From assembly GCA_023974075.1 (NCBI GenBank), contig CM043797.1:27914023-27978022 (forward strand): 64,000 nucleotides of DNA. Direction: 5' to 3'. This DNA comes from Chaenocephalus aceratus. Lineage: Eukaryota; Chordata; Actinopteri; Perciformes; Channichthyidae. Position 1 is the first letter of the stretch. Each line of letters opens with the position of its first letter. Shown here piece by piece: positions 10,337-22,402 of the stretch. The notes beneath the pieces are model-generated. The model did no database searches and had not been told where the DNA came from. It worked only from the letters and a program-made list of their open reading frames with translations. Both the position numbers and the translations under genes were made by a program.

Positions 10337-12002
10337 CAGGGGAGTTATCTGCTTGTTTTTATAAGGAATTTAATGATTTTCAAGATCACTAAAACAACAT
10401 ACAAAACGACATATGTTTAAACTTCATGCACACGCAAACTTATTTCATTAACTTGACAGTCCCATATACACACACAAAACCAGGTTTCCTCATACTCAAT
10501 GCAAACACACATATGGGAGGTACAGCTTTCATCAGACTGACATTGATTTAACTTGTTTGACCAACAGCGGGGGTCCTTGTACAATTTCCAAAACTCTGAG
10601 ACAGACAGAGCCATGTGAAGGCAGACACAGCTCTCCTTTACCTTACGTCACTTTTCTGTTGTAACTGTGACCTGTATTCCCCTTACACAGGGCTCCTGAA
10701 CTCCGTGCAGCTTTAATAGGGCCACCGTAAATCCCTTACCAGTCACACTGCAAAAAGCATTAAACATGAGTGCACAAACAAATGAGTTAACAGAGATTGG
10801 CTCTTAGTGCTCCGCCTGAGCACCTAATAATGATAATACTGATAAGTAGATAATAAACGATATACAGCACAAGGCCATTACTGGAATTATGTCCCCAAGG
10901 ATAGCACAGGGGGAAGAAATAGGAGACCACTTCCTGTCTAACAAACTATTGAGGGATTATAGTCCCTTGTTTTTGTTTTTCAAGATAGAAATAAAGAAGT
11001 CCGCTCTGAAATTCAAACCAGCTGAGAAGGAAATAAATAGAGAAAGGGGGGGGGGGGGGGGGAGAGAAGCAAGAAACAGAGAGAGTGACCCCAGAGGGCA
11101 TGTGATGAGTTTTGTGCAGTTATAGCAGTAATCGATATCAAGCGGAAACTGATCAGCAACACCATGAGGATGAGGAATATAAATGAGGAGGTGGAAGGAC
11201 AGAGGGCGGGACAGATGCTGAGGTGGATGCTTCAGAGCGTTTCTCTGCTGGCTCTTTGTAATTGCTATTCCATTTAATGTAGTTATAGAGCACGCCATTT
11301 TATCCCATTTCTCCTTTTCCTTCCTTCTCTTTCGCCATATTCCTTCGCTATAGTCTGTGATTTCTTCCTTCCCTATATTCACCGAGTGGTGTGATAGCAT
11401 TCATCTTGCTAACAGTGAGAAGCTATACTGCATTTGTGACTAAATGGGTGCCCTCCAGCATCGAGTTGTACAACTGAGTGGTGGCAAATGGTGGCCACCG
11501 CAGCTCAGTGTGTGTTTGTCCTGAGGCTACTCTCATGCACTGCTCTAACTACTGCCACTAAAACTGAGAGGCATATAGAAACTGCACAGTGTAACACATG
11601 CTAACACACAAGCATATACCAAACTGTGCACACATGAAATGCACCATATCTTCTTGCATACATATCGGACAGATAGTGTAGGAAGACATGTTTATAAAGG
11701 TATTCAAAAGAAACAAAATACCTCTGATAATATGTTATGTTGAACAGTGTTTCCCATACAGTATAAGTATACTCATGTCCTTAATGGATGCTTTTAAACA
11801 GCTTGTATCAAAGTGCAGTGGTAGCCAGTATCTGCCCTTGGTTCCCCTCTTTCCGCTGATCTCCATTAGTATAGCATTAGCAAAACAGTCTCCACTTTTA
11901 CAAATATCTTAGACTGAGCTCAAAAGAGAACAATGGAGCATAAACTTTTACATTTCAAAAGGCTGTATCATTATAATGAGGCATTACATTTATACTGTCT
12001 GT
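10335..12002. other. Non-coding DNA with a 17-bp poly(G) run
   Basis: No gene recognised. A run of 17 G residues at 11046-11062 lies in a purine-rich patch (about 11025-11100). It could form G-rich secondary structure and is also a place where sequencing errors are likely. Confidence 0.5.
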
Positions 12003-12009
12003 ACAGGAG

Positions 12010-12368
12010 CAACCCAGTCTCACGGCATTTCGTGAGACTGGGTTGATTCGTGTTCACCAACACGATTTGCCCCTTTTTTTCGTGTTGCACAGCACGATTT
12101 TAAAAGCAATGTATTTCTACTGCCTGCAGCACGTCTTTTTCTCTGGTCGGGTCGAGGAAGACCGGAAGCTGTGTGGTTCATAAAAACATGTTCTTACTCA
12201 ATATCAAGCCACAGTTATTGCTTTTATTTGAAATCGTATAATTTCGGACTTTTGTTGCCGTCTGTGAGGAAAATAAATGGGGCTCAGAGCCTCAGGATAC
12301 TGAAATCTGTATTTTTAAAATCTTTTTTTCCTTCTAATTTGTTATTCTTTTCAAAATAACACACTGTT
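12010..12368 (+). repeat. Left long TIR of copy 1, with perfect terminal hairpin
   Basis: Matches the complement of 13917-14248. The first 36 bases form a perfect hairpin: CAACCCAGTCTCACG, a 6-nt loop, then its exact complement (12010-12045). The right end instead has a 27-nt segment containing a CGTGTT/AACACG stem at the corresponding place. Confidence 0.88.
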
Positions 12369-12422
12369 ATGGCTGTGTGTACCTTGTGTGTGCACCGCCT
12401 AGTGGTTAAAGCACGTTATTGA

Positions 12423-12467
12423 ATTATTGTTTTTATGTGTTATAATATAACACATAAAAACAATAAT
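12423..12467. repeat. Perfect 45-bp palindrome
   Basis: Two 22-bp arms (starting ATTATTGTTTTTATG) are exact complements around a single central A. It lies just inside the left TIR of copy 1. The equivalent position in copy 2 (about 23340-23395) has direct repeats of ATTATTCAACAAAAATAA instead. Confidence 0.93.
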
Positions 12468-13916
12468 GTACTCTTAATATTTTTTTCATCAAATATTATT
12501 TGAATATTTGAATACAAATATGAAGAGTACATACTTTCATAGGGGGAAAGTAGAAGGTCTGTGATAGAAATATAGAATATAAAAAATCAAGAAGATACTA
12601 TAAGTGATCTCTACAATAAAACAGTTTAGTGCAGGATGTACAAAGATATTAATAGGAGGAGGTGCAAAACAGAAAAACGAATTAACCTTCATTAAATAAC
12701 AGATTAAGGTCTTCTTTTAAATAAGAAAAAAACGTTGGGGGTATCTATCTACAGATAAATATTAAGCCTGACAAAGTACTTAACGTCTAATATATTGCTT
12801 TCCTGCCATGTTAACTATGTTGAAGCACTTATTTTAACTGATATTATACATATGAATTATACTCTTAAGTATGTAGATAGAATAAGAAATGTGCAGAATA
12901 TGAATATGTTTAATGGTGGAGGTACACACATATTGATAGATGTCTTGTAATGCACTGTTGAGGAACCTGTGACCCAAGTGTTTCATTCATTGCATAACTA
13001 CACCGTAGTTGTGTATATGATATGTCAATAAACCTTTGAATTTAAGGGATGTGCAAAATAGCCATAATATACAGTCTTTAATTAACTATTAGTAGAGAAT
13101 AACGAGTAATGAATATACTTTATTACTCGTTTCCATTCATGTCAATTGCAGATACATGTTTAGTCTTCTCAAGCACCAACTATCAAATATCTCTCCTGAT
13201 TGTTGGCACTTGACAATCACCTTACCTGAATTGTACTCAGGTCACGTGTAACTAAAGTCTGATTTAAGGGTTGTTTATATTTCACATAATTAATCAGAAT
13301 CTGCAAAGTAACTCAAATAAATGCAGTGGAGTAAAAATACCAGGTTAACCTCTGAATTGTCGTGGAGTAGAATTACAAAGTAACAATGAGCTGTCATGTG
13401 GGTATATATTAATGCTGCGCATTATATGGACACAAGCGATTTTCACCCATTTATTAATTATATGTTTTACATTTGATAACACCAATGTGTTTAATACTGG
13501 CAACTTCTAATTGTGGGAAAAACGAAAACGTTCAGTAGAGACGTCCCATAGAACATTTTGCGAAACACAATAGCCAGCATGTGTAGTTCTGGGGGGGCGT
13601 TCGATTCCAGTTTTAGATAGTCTGGCGTGGTTTCATTCCATTTCACACAGCTGTTTGACGCTCTGTGTAACCTTACGGGGACTGTAGTCCTAAACGATAG
13701 CTGGGGATTATGGGTAGTGTAGTGTCTTCGGCCATCCTAAACTCAGAAATGTTGACAATCGCAATGATGCTCGAAATGTCCCTTATAGGCCTACGTCTGT
13801 TTCCGGTTATTTTTATTTTGAAATTCAGTTACTGACGGACGCTAAAAAAGCCCGAGATTATGGAATTAAACCAATAAATAAAAGCAAGGATAATTGTGTG
13901 TTATTGGTGAGTAAAT

Positions 13917-14248
13917 AACAGTGTGTTATTTTGAAAAGAATAACGAATTAGAAGGAAAAAAATATTTAAAAATACAGATTTCCGTATTATGAGGCTCTGA
14001 GCCCCAAAAAATAAAATAAAAGCAATAATTGTGGCTTGATATTGAGTAAAACATGTTTTTATGAACCACACAGCTTCCGGTCTTCCACGACCCGACCGGA
14101 GAAAAAGACGTGCTGCAGGCAGTAGAAATACATTGCTTTTAAAATCGTGCTGTGCAACACGAAAAAAAGGGGCAAATCGTGTTGGTGAACACGAATCAAT
14201 AGATTAAAAATCGTGTTGGTGAACACGAAATGCCGTGAGACTGGGTTG
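13917..14248 (-). repeat. Right long TIR of copy 1
   Basis: Inverted copy of 12010-12368. It lacks about 40 nt present on the left and has a longer subterminal CGTGTTGGTGAACACG segment repeated twice. It ends in CGTGAGACTGGGTTG at 14248. Confidence 0.88.
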
Positions 14249-14255
14249 ACAGGAG

Positions 14256-14615
14256 AGCACGGATGTGAAAACAGCTTTACAAAAGCATACTAGATACATT
14301 ATATCTATTGGTATGACACTCCAGCATTAACCTTGAAATGGTACCTTTTTGTACTCAATGTGTGAAAAACATCTAGAATAATTAAAATTATAAATAATAC
14401 ACCTGAGCAGATACATTAATACAAAATGAAAGATAGAGATAGCCAAACGCTCATATCATAGAGACATAAACACACACATGCTCACGCCCACACACACACA
14501 ATTTAAAATTAAAGCTGTGTCTCCTTCAACCAAGGATGTTACTCACGTTGCATGCTGAGTAGGGTCATGAAAGGGTGTGTGAGAATTGGTGAAAAGTGCT
14601 TGGTACGTGCTCTTT

Positions 14616-14617
<2 letters not shown>
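14256..14617. other. Anonymous non-coding DNA
   Basis: No gene or repeat boundary seen. Contains a short CACACA patch near 14470-14500. Confidence 0.4.

Positions 14618-14676
<59 letters not shown>
14618..14676. repeat. (GT)n microsatellite
   Basis: Pure GT run of about 59 bp, followed by imperfect TGTGTGCATG repeats to about 14705. Confidence 0.97.
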
Positions 14677-14677
<1 letters not shown>

Positions 14678-14705
14678 CTGCCTGTGTGCATGTGTGTGTG
14701 CATGT

Positions 14706-16366
14706 GCGCTGACAGGGTGCCATATCAAGAGTTATTCTTAGGTCTGACAACCAATAGATTACTTTTGTTCTTGCAAAGCTCCCTGGTGAAACAACTGTAT
14801 TCACATCTGAACACAAAAAGCTCTAAGATGATCATTTTGAAGCCTTTTTTATTCATGCCATTCCCTCTTTTCCCTTTGTTCATGTGGCTTGGTGAAAACC
14901 AAGATTACAATAGTGTTTTTAATAACCTATTCAACTCCCATTCATTACAGTATGACATCTTCTGGCTCAGAATACAGGTTAATTAGCACATTGAACACTT
15001 TCTAAATATGCAAAAAATATTAACCTTCTCAAATAGATAAACTAGAATTAGCTGTTGTGATAATAGGTTTATGATATATATCATAATCCTATTATCCCAC
15101 GAGCCTATTGTGTTCTATATGTTTTCTTGTGAGAAATTAGACTCTAGATATTCACTTAAGTTTAAGTTACGTTTATACAAGTGTATTTAAAGTAGGCAGA
15201 GAAGACTGGACATATTTTAGAGCCAAGTCCAAGGCTTCAGGACAGACGAGAAGGGCAACATTTGTCCTAAAGGTTGTTCCATTCCTCAACCTCCAACTAT
15301 CCCTGTCCTTTACACACCCTGCAAGCTTAATTTGTCTTATATTGTCCTTTCATTTAAAGACCAGTTTGACCTCTAAAAATTGCTTGTTTTTTTATTTAGA
15401 AATTTAGTTTGAAATGAAATTTGAACTAAAGTGAACAAAACATTTTAACTACTCGATGAAAACGGTCATCTTTGAACCTTAAACTTATATGTTGTGAAAG
15501 ACGCTATTATATGGACTTACGTGTGTACGATGTCTCAACGACTAACAAAGTCAGAAAAGGTGGGTGTGGTCCATGAGTGGTGGAAATTAGATCTTGCCTT
15601 AATTTACAGTATAAGAGGTCATCAAAATAATTGGATTTCCTTCACATTTAGTTTAGTTTTGGTACAACCACCATACCTCTTTTTGCTATGATACTGTATA
15701 CAGTAATGGTAAATTGACTTTATATTTATAGAGCAATGTTTTAGTTATATAGCAACTTTAGTCTTAAAAGCACTTTTATATGACATACCTTTTACTCATT
15801 AAACAATTTCAACACTGATGACAGAGCCTTAATCATGATATTGTTTCAAGATGTAATTGTTTATCATTCCTTTAATACATATTAAGACTTGACAACTCAA
15901 TGAGCACTGCTCTATGGAAAGATTGGATTTGATTTGATTTGTGTAGCTATGATTGATGTAGTCTACTGGCTAGTTAGTGTACACATGAATCATTTCTTAT
16001 TTTGTTTCCCTACAAAATACCCTGAATAATGCAAATATTTTACTGTCTATATACTGTTGTGACCTTATTGTTGTTCATCTCTATCATTATTGTCACTATC
16101 TAATACTTTTCTGCCTTGACATCAGTCAGCAAATCAGCTATCCTTTGTTTTTGCTGTCTATGCAATGCAACATTTGCTATGCTGGAATGTGTCGAGCTTG
16201 GGGGCAGTAGAAATATTGCTTGCAGCAAACATTTCCAGAAATGTTGTCAAAAAGTATTTACTTTCCTCCCTTTTTACAGCATGCATCTTGAGCGCTCAGA
16301 TAGCTTTGCTTGCATATTTGTGGTTCTCTCACAGTAGGTGTAATGGCAGGGGAAAAGACTGTATCA
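14706..16366. other. Anonymous A+T-rich DNA, possible LINE tail near 15930
   Basis: No gene recognised. The text CTCTATGGAAAGATTGGATTTGATTTGATTTG near 15911-15942 looks like a short LINE 3' tail ending in (GATTT)n repeats; this is a weak call. The remainder is A+T-rich and featureless. Confidence 0.35.
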
Positions 16367-16368
16367 TA

Positions 16369-17291
16369 CAGTTGCAAGAAAAAGTATGAACCCTTTGGAT
16401 TCTCCACACATAGCATTGTGTGTTCCTTCCAAACAACTCAACTTTGGTTTCATCTGTCCACAGACTATTTTGCCAGTAGTGCTGTGGAACATCCAGGTGC
16501 TCTTTTGCAAACTTCAAATGTGCAGCAATGTTTTTCTTGGACAGCAGTGGCTTCCTCCGTGGTGTCCTCCCATGAACTCCATTCTTGTTCAGTGTTTTAC
16601 GTATCGTAGATTCGTCAACAGAGATGTTAGCATGTGCCAGAGATTTCTTTAAGTCTCTAGCTGACACTCTAGGATTCTTCCTCACCTCATTGAGCATTCT
16701 GCGCTGTGCTCTTGCAGTCATCTTTACAGGATGGCCACTCCTAGGGAGAGTAGCAACAGTGCTGAACTTTCTCCATTTATAGACAATTTGTTTTACCGTG
16801 GACTGATGAACATCAAGGCTTTTAGAGATACTTTTGTAACCCTTTCCAGCTTTATGCAAGTCAACAATTCTTAATCGTAGGTCTTCTGAGAGCTCTTTGG
16901 TGCGAGGCATGGTTCACATCTGGCAATGCTTCTTAAGAATAGCAAATTCAAAACTGGTGTGTATTTTGTATAGGGCAGGGCAGCTTTAACCAACACCTCC
17001 AATCTCGTCTCATTGATTGGACTCCAGGTTGGCTGACTCCTGACTCCAATTAGCTCTTGAAGAAGTCTTTAGCCTAGGGGTTCACATACTTTTTCCACCC
17101 TGCACTGTGAATGTTTACATGGTGTGTTCAATAAAAACATGAAAACATATAATTGTTTGTGTGGTATTAGTTTAAGCAGACTGTGTTTGTCTATTGTTGT
17201 GACTTAGATGAAGATCAGAACACCTTTTATGACCAACTTATGCAGAAATCCAGGTAATTCCAAAGGGTTCACATACTTTTTCTTGCAACTG
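16369..17291 (-). mobile_element. Tc1-like transposon, internally deleted
   Basis: The ends are CAGTTGCAAGAAAAAGTATG and its complement, each flanked by TA (16367-16368 and 17292-17293), the Tc1/mariner target duplication. The inner TIR continues GAACCCTTTGG. The length is 923 bp, against about 1.6 kb for complete Tc1 elements. The missing part is the second half of the transposase, lost between about 16398 and the plus-strand TIR. Confidence 0.94.
16398..16910 (-). pseudogene. Tc1 transposase, N-terminal half
   Basis: The start at 16910 ([20 protein letters not shown]) fits the family start. Residues 1-50 form the first helix-turn-helix ([19 protein letters not shown]), followed by a GRPR-like hook (LPRSGHPVK), the second HTH (about 65-110), and the first catalytic Asp in WTDETKVELFG at about residue 153. 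Homology stops near residue 171 (CYVWR) and the frame then reads into the TIR. The second Asp and the final Asp/Glu of the DDE/D triad are gone. The family normally has about 340 residues, binds the TIRs and cuts and pastes the element; this copy cannot. Confidence 0.93.
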
Positions 17292-17462
17292 TAGTATCAA
17301 TGGTACATTGGTAATATTGCAGTAGAAGTCATGAGAAATAACTCACTACAGCCTGACAAAGTGGTGGGGCTGGCCATGACTCAAGATAGGCACAATGTTT
17401 GTGTAACAAGAGAACAGTGTTAGTCAATAAGTCATTTCTTTGCAATCTTTGATGATTAAACT

Positions 17463-18497
17463 GATAATACTTGGCTATCCAGCTACCTACATAACAGGGA
17501 ACAGTACGTTGAACTACAAAGCCATAAATCACAACTCCTGCAGGTTACATGTGGGGTGCCTCAGGGCTCAGTCTGGGGGCCATTACTATTTATTCTGTAT
17601 ATTAACAATATATGTGAAGTATCACAAATGATTAAAACCATTCTTTTTGCAGACGACACAAGTCTACTCTGCTGTGGGGACGATTTAGAACAGCTATTGG
17701 TCACAGTAGATAAGGAACTGAGCAGGATGAAGATCTGGTTTGACCAAAATAAATTAACATTGAACGCAAGCAAAACCAAACTCATAATATTTGGGAATCG
17801 ATCGACCAATACAGAGAAGAAACTCACTATAAATGGCGTCCAATTAGAAAGAGTATCGGAAATAAAATTCCTTGGAGTAATCATAGACAATAAATTAAGT
17901 TGGAAACCACATAAGCTTATCAAAGCCAAAATATCCAAATCAATAGCAATTCTGAATAAAGCCAAATACCTAATTAATCAAGCTTCTTTGTTTATGCTGT
18001 ACTGCTCCTTCATACTTCCATACATGATGTATTGTGTGGAAGTTTGGGGGAACACATATAAAACAAATACACATCCTATCTTCATCCTGCAAAAAAGAGC
18101 CATACGAGTTATACATAAAACTACGTACAGAGAACCTACAAATAAATTGTTCATTAAACTAAAAACACTAAAACTACAAGACCTGGTTGACTATAAAACT
18201 ATTCAAATTATGTTCAAAGCCGCAAATCAACAATTATCTCATAATATCCAGGGACTTTTCACACGGAGAGAAAGCATGCACATGTTGAGAGGAAACTGCA
18301 TTTTCAAAAAAACACCCTTAAGAACAAATGCCAAACTTTATTGCATCTCATCAAAAGGTGTTAGTCTGTGGAATAACTGTAATGATGCACTGAAATATTG
18401 TACAAGTCTATCTAAACTGAAAGTATTATTTAGGAGTCAAATCATTAATGGTTATGAACAGGACCTGTACAATCCCATGTGTTGTTATTTCTTGTAA
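17463..18497 (+). pseudogene. LINE reverse transcriptase, C-terminal two thirds
   Basis: An uninterrupted frame of about 345 codons starts in LSSYLHNREQYVEL, just before the conserved GVPQGS box (about 17553-17570). It includes the catalytic FADD (TILFADDTSLL), the KTKLIIFG segment, EIKFLGVIIDNKLSW, LPYMMYCVEVWGNTY and the C-terminal GVSLWN motif. There is no internal stop or frameshift over 1 kb, which suggests a relatively recent insertion. The N-terminal RT and endonuclease are missing, so it is dead on arrival through 5' truncation. The GTG/ATG codons near 17556 are not real starts. Confidence 0.92.
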
Positions 18498-18836
18498 TTG
18501 TAAAAGTAATTTATTTCTGATTGTTTTGTAAAAAAACAAAAAGCAAACAAATTAACAAGACAAACATGTCGCTGATGACGATGACCTAATGTTTTATTTA
18601 TAAGAAAAATATATGCTAGAGGGGGTAGGGGGAAGTTTTTTTTAAGCTTCTTCTTGCCCCTGTTGAACATGACAGAGACTATCTGATAATTATTATTGTT
18701 TTTTTGTTTTTTTTATTATTGTTTTTTTTTTGTACTTAATTATTAATTTGAGTGAGAAAAAAAGGAAAAAAAGAGAATATATATATATATATATTATTGT
18801 TGTATGTTTTTGTTTCTGACATGTTCAATAAACTGA
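17463..18836 (+). mobile_element. 5'-truncated Jockey-superfamily LINE with 3' tail
   Basis: It begins within the reverse transcriptase (upstream frame closed by TAA at 17457-17459). It continues through a stop at 18495-18497 and a 3' UTR containing GCTTCTTCTTGCCCCTGTTG, T-rich and (AT)n stretches, and ends TTCAATAAACTGACTAAAAA near 18836. A duplicated target site was not identified. The style of the protein (QGSVWGPLLF, FADD, YCVEVWGN) is common in fish LINEs of the CR1/Rex1/L2 assemblage; the exact clade is open. Confidence 0.9.
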
Positions 18837-18849
18837 CTAAAAAAAAATA

Positions 18850-19250
18850 CTCCTCTATGAATAGATCGATGATGTGGTATAGATGATGGTGAAAGGCAAA
18901 GGCATATGAGACAGATGCGAGAGAACAACCTGGATGAGAGGACAAAGAAAAGGAGGGAGACATCTTAGTATTCAAATGGTGTTTACTCTGTGACTCACTG
19001 TACACTAAACACACTTGGCATGTTAGCATAATCACACAGGATATGTCAAAGGACAATGGCAACCTTTTTGGCAGACTCTTTTGGGCAGCGAATTACTTAG
19101 TGAATCATATATAAATAGTGCAGTTCCTGGAGGGGGAAGCTTGTGACCAGTGGAGCTTGTGAAATAAAGGTGAAGATGCAGCCAAACCATTGGAACACAT
19201 TGAGACTTTTCTCCTGTAAGGTGTTCGGAAGCACAAAGGGCTGTGGTATG
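18850..19250. other. Anonymous non-coding DNA
   Basis: Short spacer between the LINE tail and the second Tc1 element. No feature recognised. Confidence 0.4.
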
Positions 19251-19252
19251 TA

Positions 19253-20025
<773 letters not shown>

Positions 20026-20030
20026 AGAGA

Positions 20031-21155
20031 AGTAGCTGTGGAGGCTCAGCAGGCGTGCTGTCACCCCGACTGTCTGATTAATGACTTTTCTCCCGCTTCC
20101 TATGCTATCATCCTCTCTGTCCCTCTCTGCCAGGTGTTGCCATTAACTGACAATATTGCTCAGAGTGAATCAGCTGTTGGCCATACTCAGGTTGAAGCTT
20201 ATCCTGTTAAGCTGTTTACATGCACTTTTAAAACCTGACAACCGACTGTTGCAGAGACTAAACCTCTGAACATCTGTGGATATCTGTGCACCTGTGGTGA
20301 GCCATCCACACTCTGATAGAATGATACTTCCATACTGTTCACTGACTTTACTGCTCATAAAAGGAGAATAACAGGAAAGGAAAAAGGAATATTCACATAA
20401 TGATATCCATAGTAAATCATTTGGGAAAGTAGGCTACCCTCATGTTTGTTCATGTGTAACAATTTGATTTGAAAACTAACTAATTCATATATTAGATATT
20501 GAGCCTCATGTATAAAAAGGTTGCATACAGCTACCCTTTTGCTTACAATAGGGAGAGGGAATATGAACTGTTTCTTCTTAAGCATATAGACTCTTTCACA
20601 AGGAATTATTATGTTAAATATGGTCATGATGGGCCTAGTGAAAGCCAAAGTACCACTAATGCTAAACCATATGTTATGCTAATCAGGAGTACTAACAGGA
20701 AGGGTCCTAAGCTTCATCTTGACATTAGCATTCCTCAACACAGGTTTCTTGTAATTATGGTGCTGTTGAAATTTAAGCTGATACTGCCAAAACCGTGACA
20801 TTGTTGTTATGGACAATATATACTCCAAGCTAAATCCCTCATATGTGCCTGTCATGTGTTAAATGTGCTCTGCACTCCAAAGTGCAACCTAGTGTGACAA
20901 TTTAATCACACACTGTGCAAAGAACTATGAGAGTAAATACATTTTAGATCATTGATCACAAAATGTGTACTCAACAGTTGGCATATCTAACAAGGTTTAT
21001 GTCAAAATACCTAAATGGATACATTTTGTTTAGATTTGTAACTTCTTAAAGTTTATTGGAAGGCAAAGGCTGCCACCTATGAGCTAGAGCAGAGATAATA
21101 TAAGTTATTCCCTTTAAGTCTTGAGAAGACTGAGCATCTACTGCCATGCTAGCAG
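20031..21155. other. Anonymous non-coding DNA
   Basis: No gene, RNA or element boundary recognised across about 1.1 kb. It ends at the 7-bp target site of the second long-TIR transposon. Confidence 0.4.
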
Positions 21156-21162
21156 CTCTGTG

Positions 21163-21625
21163 CAACCCTGTCTCCTAAATATTATGTTCCCACAGAACTA
21201 AACTGCATTCTCAATTACGTTAAGCAAGAAACGTATTTTCTCCCACGTTACGTTCGTTATGAACGTATCTCAAATACGTTTATTTTCTACATATCTTCTA
21301 GAAACATATTTTCTCCCACGCTACGTTTGTTATGAACGTATCTTAAATACGTTTATTTTCTACATATCTTTGCTATTTATTGTCTTGCTTATAATAATGA
21401 TAATAGTCATTTATAAATATCATTTTAGAGCACACATTTGAAATTAGTAGGCGAGGCTGTAATTTTGCCAGCTGTTACTCTCATGAGCGAGGCAGAAAAT
21501 AATAGTTTTTAACATGCCAAAAAGCTGCTGTGTCGTTTATTGCACCTCAAACGTTAAAACAAATCCAGTTACGTGTTTCTGTACTTCCTCTAAGAAGAAA
21601 GGACAGTAACAGAAGATCTCTGTGA
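21163..21625 (+). repeat. Left long TIR of copy 2 with two 73-bp subterminal repeats
   Basis: Inverted match to 24580-25042. Inside are two tandem 73-bp units (21228-21300 and 21301-21373). Each carries TCCCACGTTACG-type and ATGAACGTATCT motifs, so ACGT/TACG boxes recur on a regular spacing. Such subterminal repeats are often transposase-binding sites; that role is inference here. Confidence 0.9.
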
Positions 21626-21916
21626 CGCCAGATGTGGTGTTGTTAATGCGATATGATATCCGAAAAACATTTCAGTTTAGGATGGCCGAAGACACTACAC
21701 TACCCATAATCCCCAGCTATTGTTTGGGACTACAGTCCCGTTAACAAACCTCGTGATTAATCTTCAAGCTCTGTGATTGGATGTTGGAGTGGCAGTGCGC
21801 CAAGGTTACGCCGAGCGTCAAGCTCTTTGAAATAGAACGAAATCACGGCAGACTATTCAAAACTGGACTCGAACGCCCCCCCATAACTACACATGCTGGC
21901 TATTGTGTTTCGCAAC

Positions 21917-22402
21917 TGTTACGGTTATCTGAGAGAACCCAAACGCAGGACACGGCAGTGTGTTACAAAGGTTTTATTTGGAGGAGATAATCCGGCTGGA
22001 GAGTATCCACTGGAGCGTAATCCATTGAAGAGTATCCTCCGGAGTTTTAATCCACTGGAACGTAATCCACTGGAACGTAATCCTGGAGCACAAGAAGAAC
22101 AGGTAAGAATATATTCAGGTGTAGCGAAAATAGTCACTATACTTTAAGAAGGCTGAGAAGGCTAAGAGTTTTACCACTGGGGTTTAACAACGATCTGGCG
22201 CTGACAGGGTGTGGAGCCTCCGCTGATATACCATCCGTAATGGCTGATGGGAATCAGGTGTGTCGCAGAGGAGAGTGCTCAACTGTTTGCAGCTGGTGGA
22301 GATTTGAGCTGGGAGCCAGGAGTGACAGGCACCACGCCCACACAGACAGGGAAAGGGAAAACACACACACAAGGAAGGTGGCTGGAGAATGCAACCACCA
22401 CA
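21917..22402 (-). mobile_element. Solo-LTR-like insertion (486 bp) with 5-bp TSD GCAAC
   Basis: The insert has TGTTACGG at one end and CCACCACA at the other (5'-TG...CA-3'). It is flanked by GCAAC (21912-21916 and 22403-22407), the 5-bp duplication typical of LTR elements. The corresponding place in transposon copy 1 (around 13560) reads straight across without the insert, giving a paralogous empty site. On the minus strand an AATAAA lies about 60 bp from the 3' end, as in a minus-oriented LTR. A 15-bp unit (TCCACTGGAACGTAA) repeats about seven times at 21988-22092. No coding sequence. Confidence 0.85.

Larger units (their letters stand above)
12010..14248 (+). mobile_element. Long-TIR DNA transposon, 7-bp TSD (copy 1), non-coding
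   Basis: The element begins CAACCCAGTCTCACG and ends with its exact complement. Perfect copies of ACAGGAG flank it (12003-12009 and 14249-14255). The inverted repeats run about 359 bp on the left and 332 bp on the right, ending near AATAACACACTGTT and its complement. No transposase frame is present, so it must have moved in trans or as a relic. The 7-bp duplication excludes Tc1 (TA), Harbinger (TWA) and piggyBac (TTAA). Superfamilies with 6-8-bp duplications, such as Dada, P or hAT-like, are candidates, but I cannot decide by eye. The interior shares extended sequence with 21676-24430 in the opposite direction. Confidence 0.88.

Noticed and set aside
13020..13400. A separate hAT element inside transposon copy 1 (GCAGTGGAGTAAAAATACC-type text)
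   Set aside because: The text resembles widespread fish hAT sequence, but no terminal repeats or target duplications could be placed.
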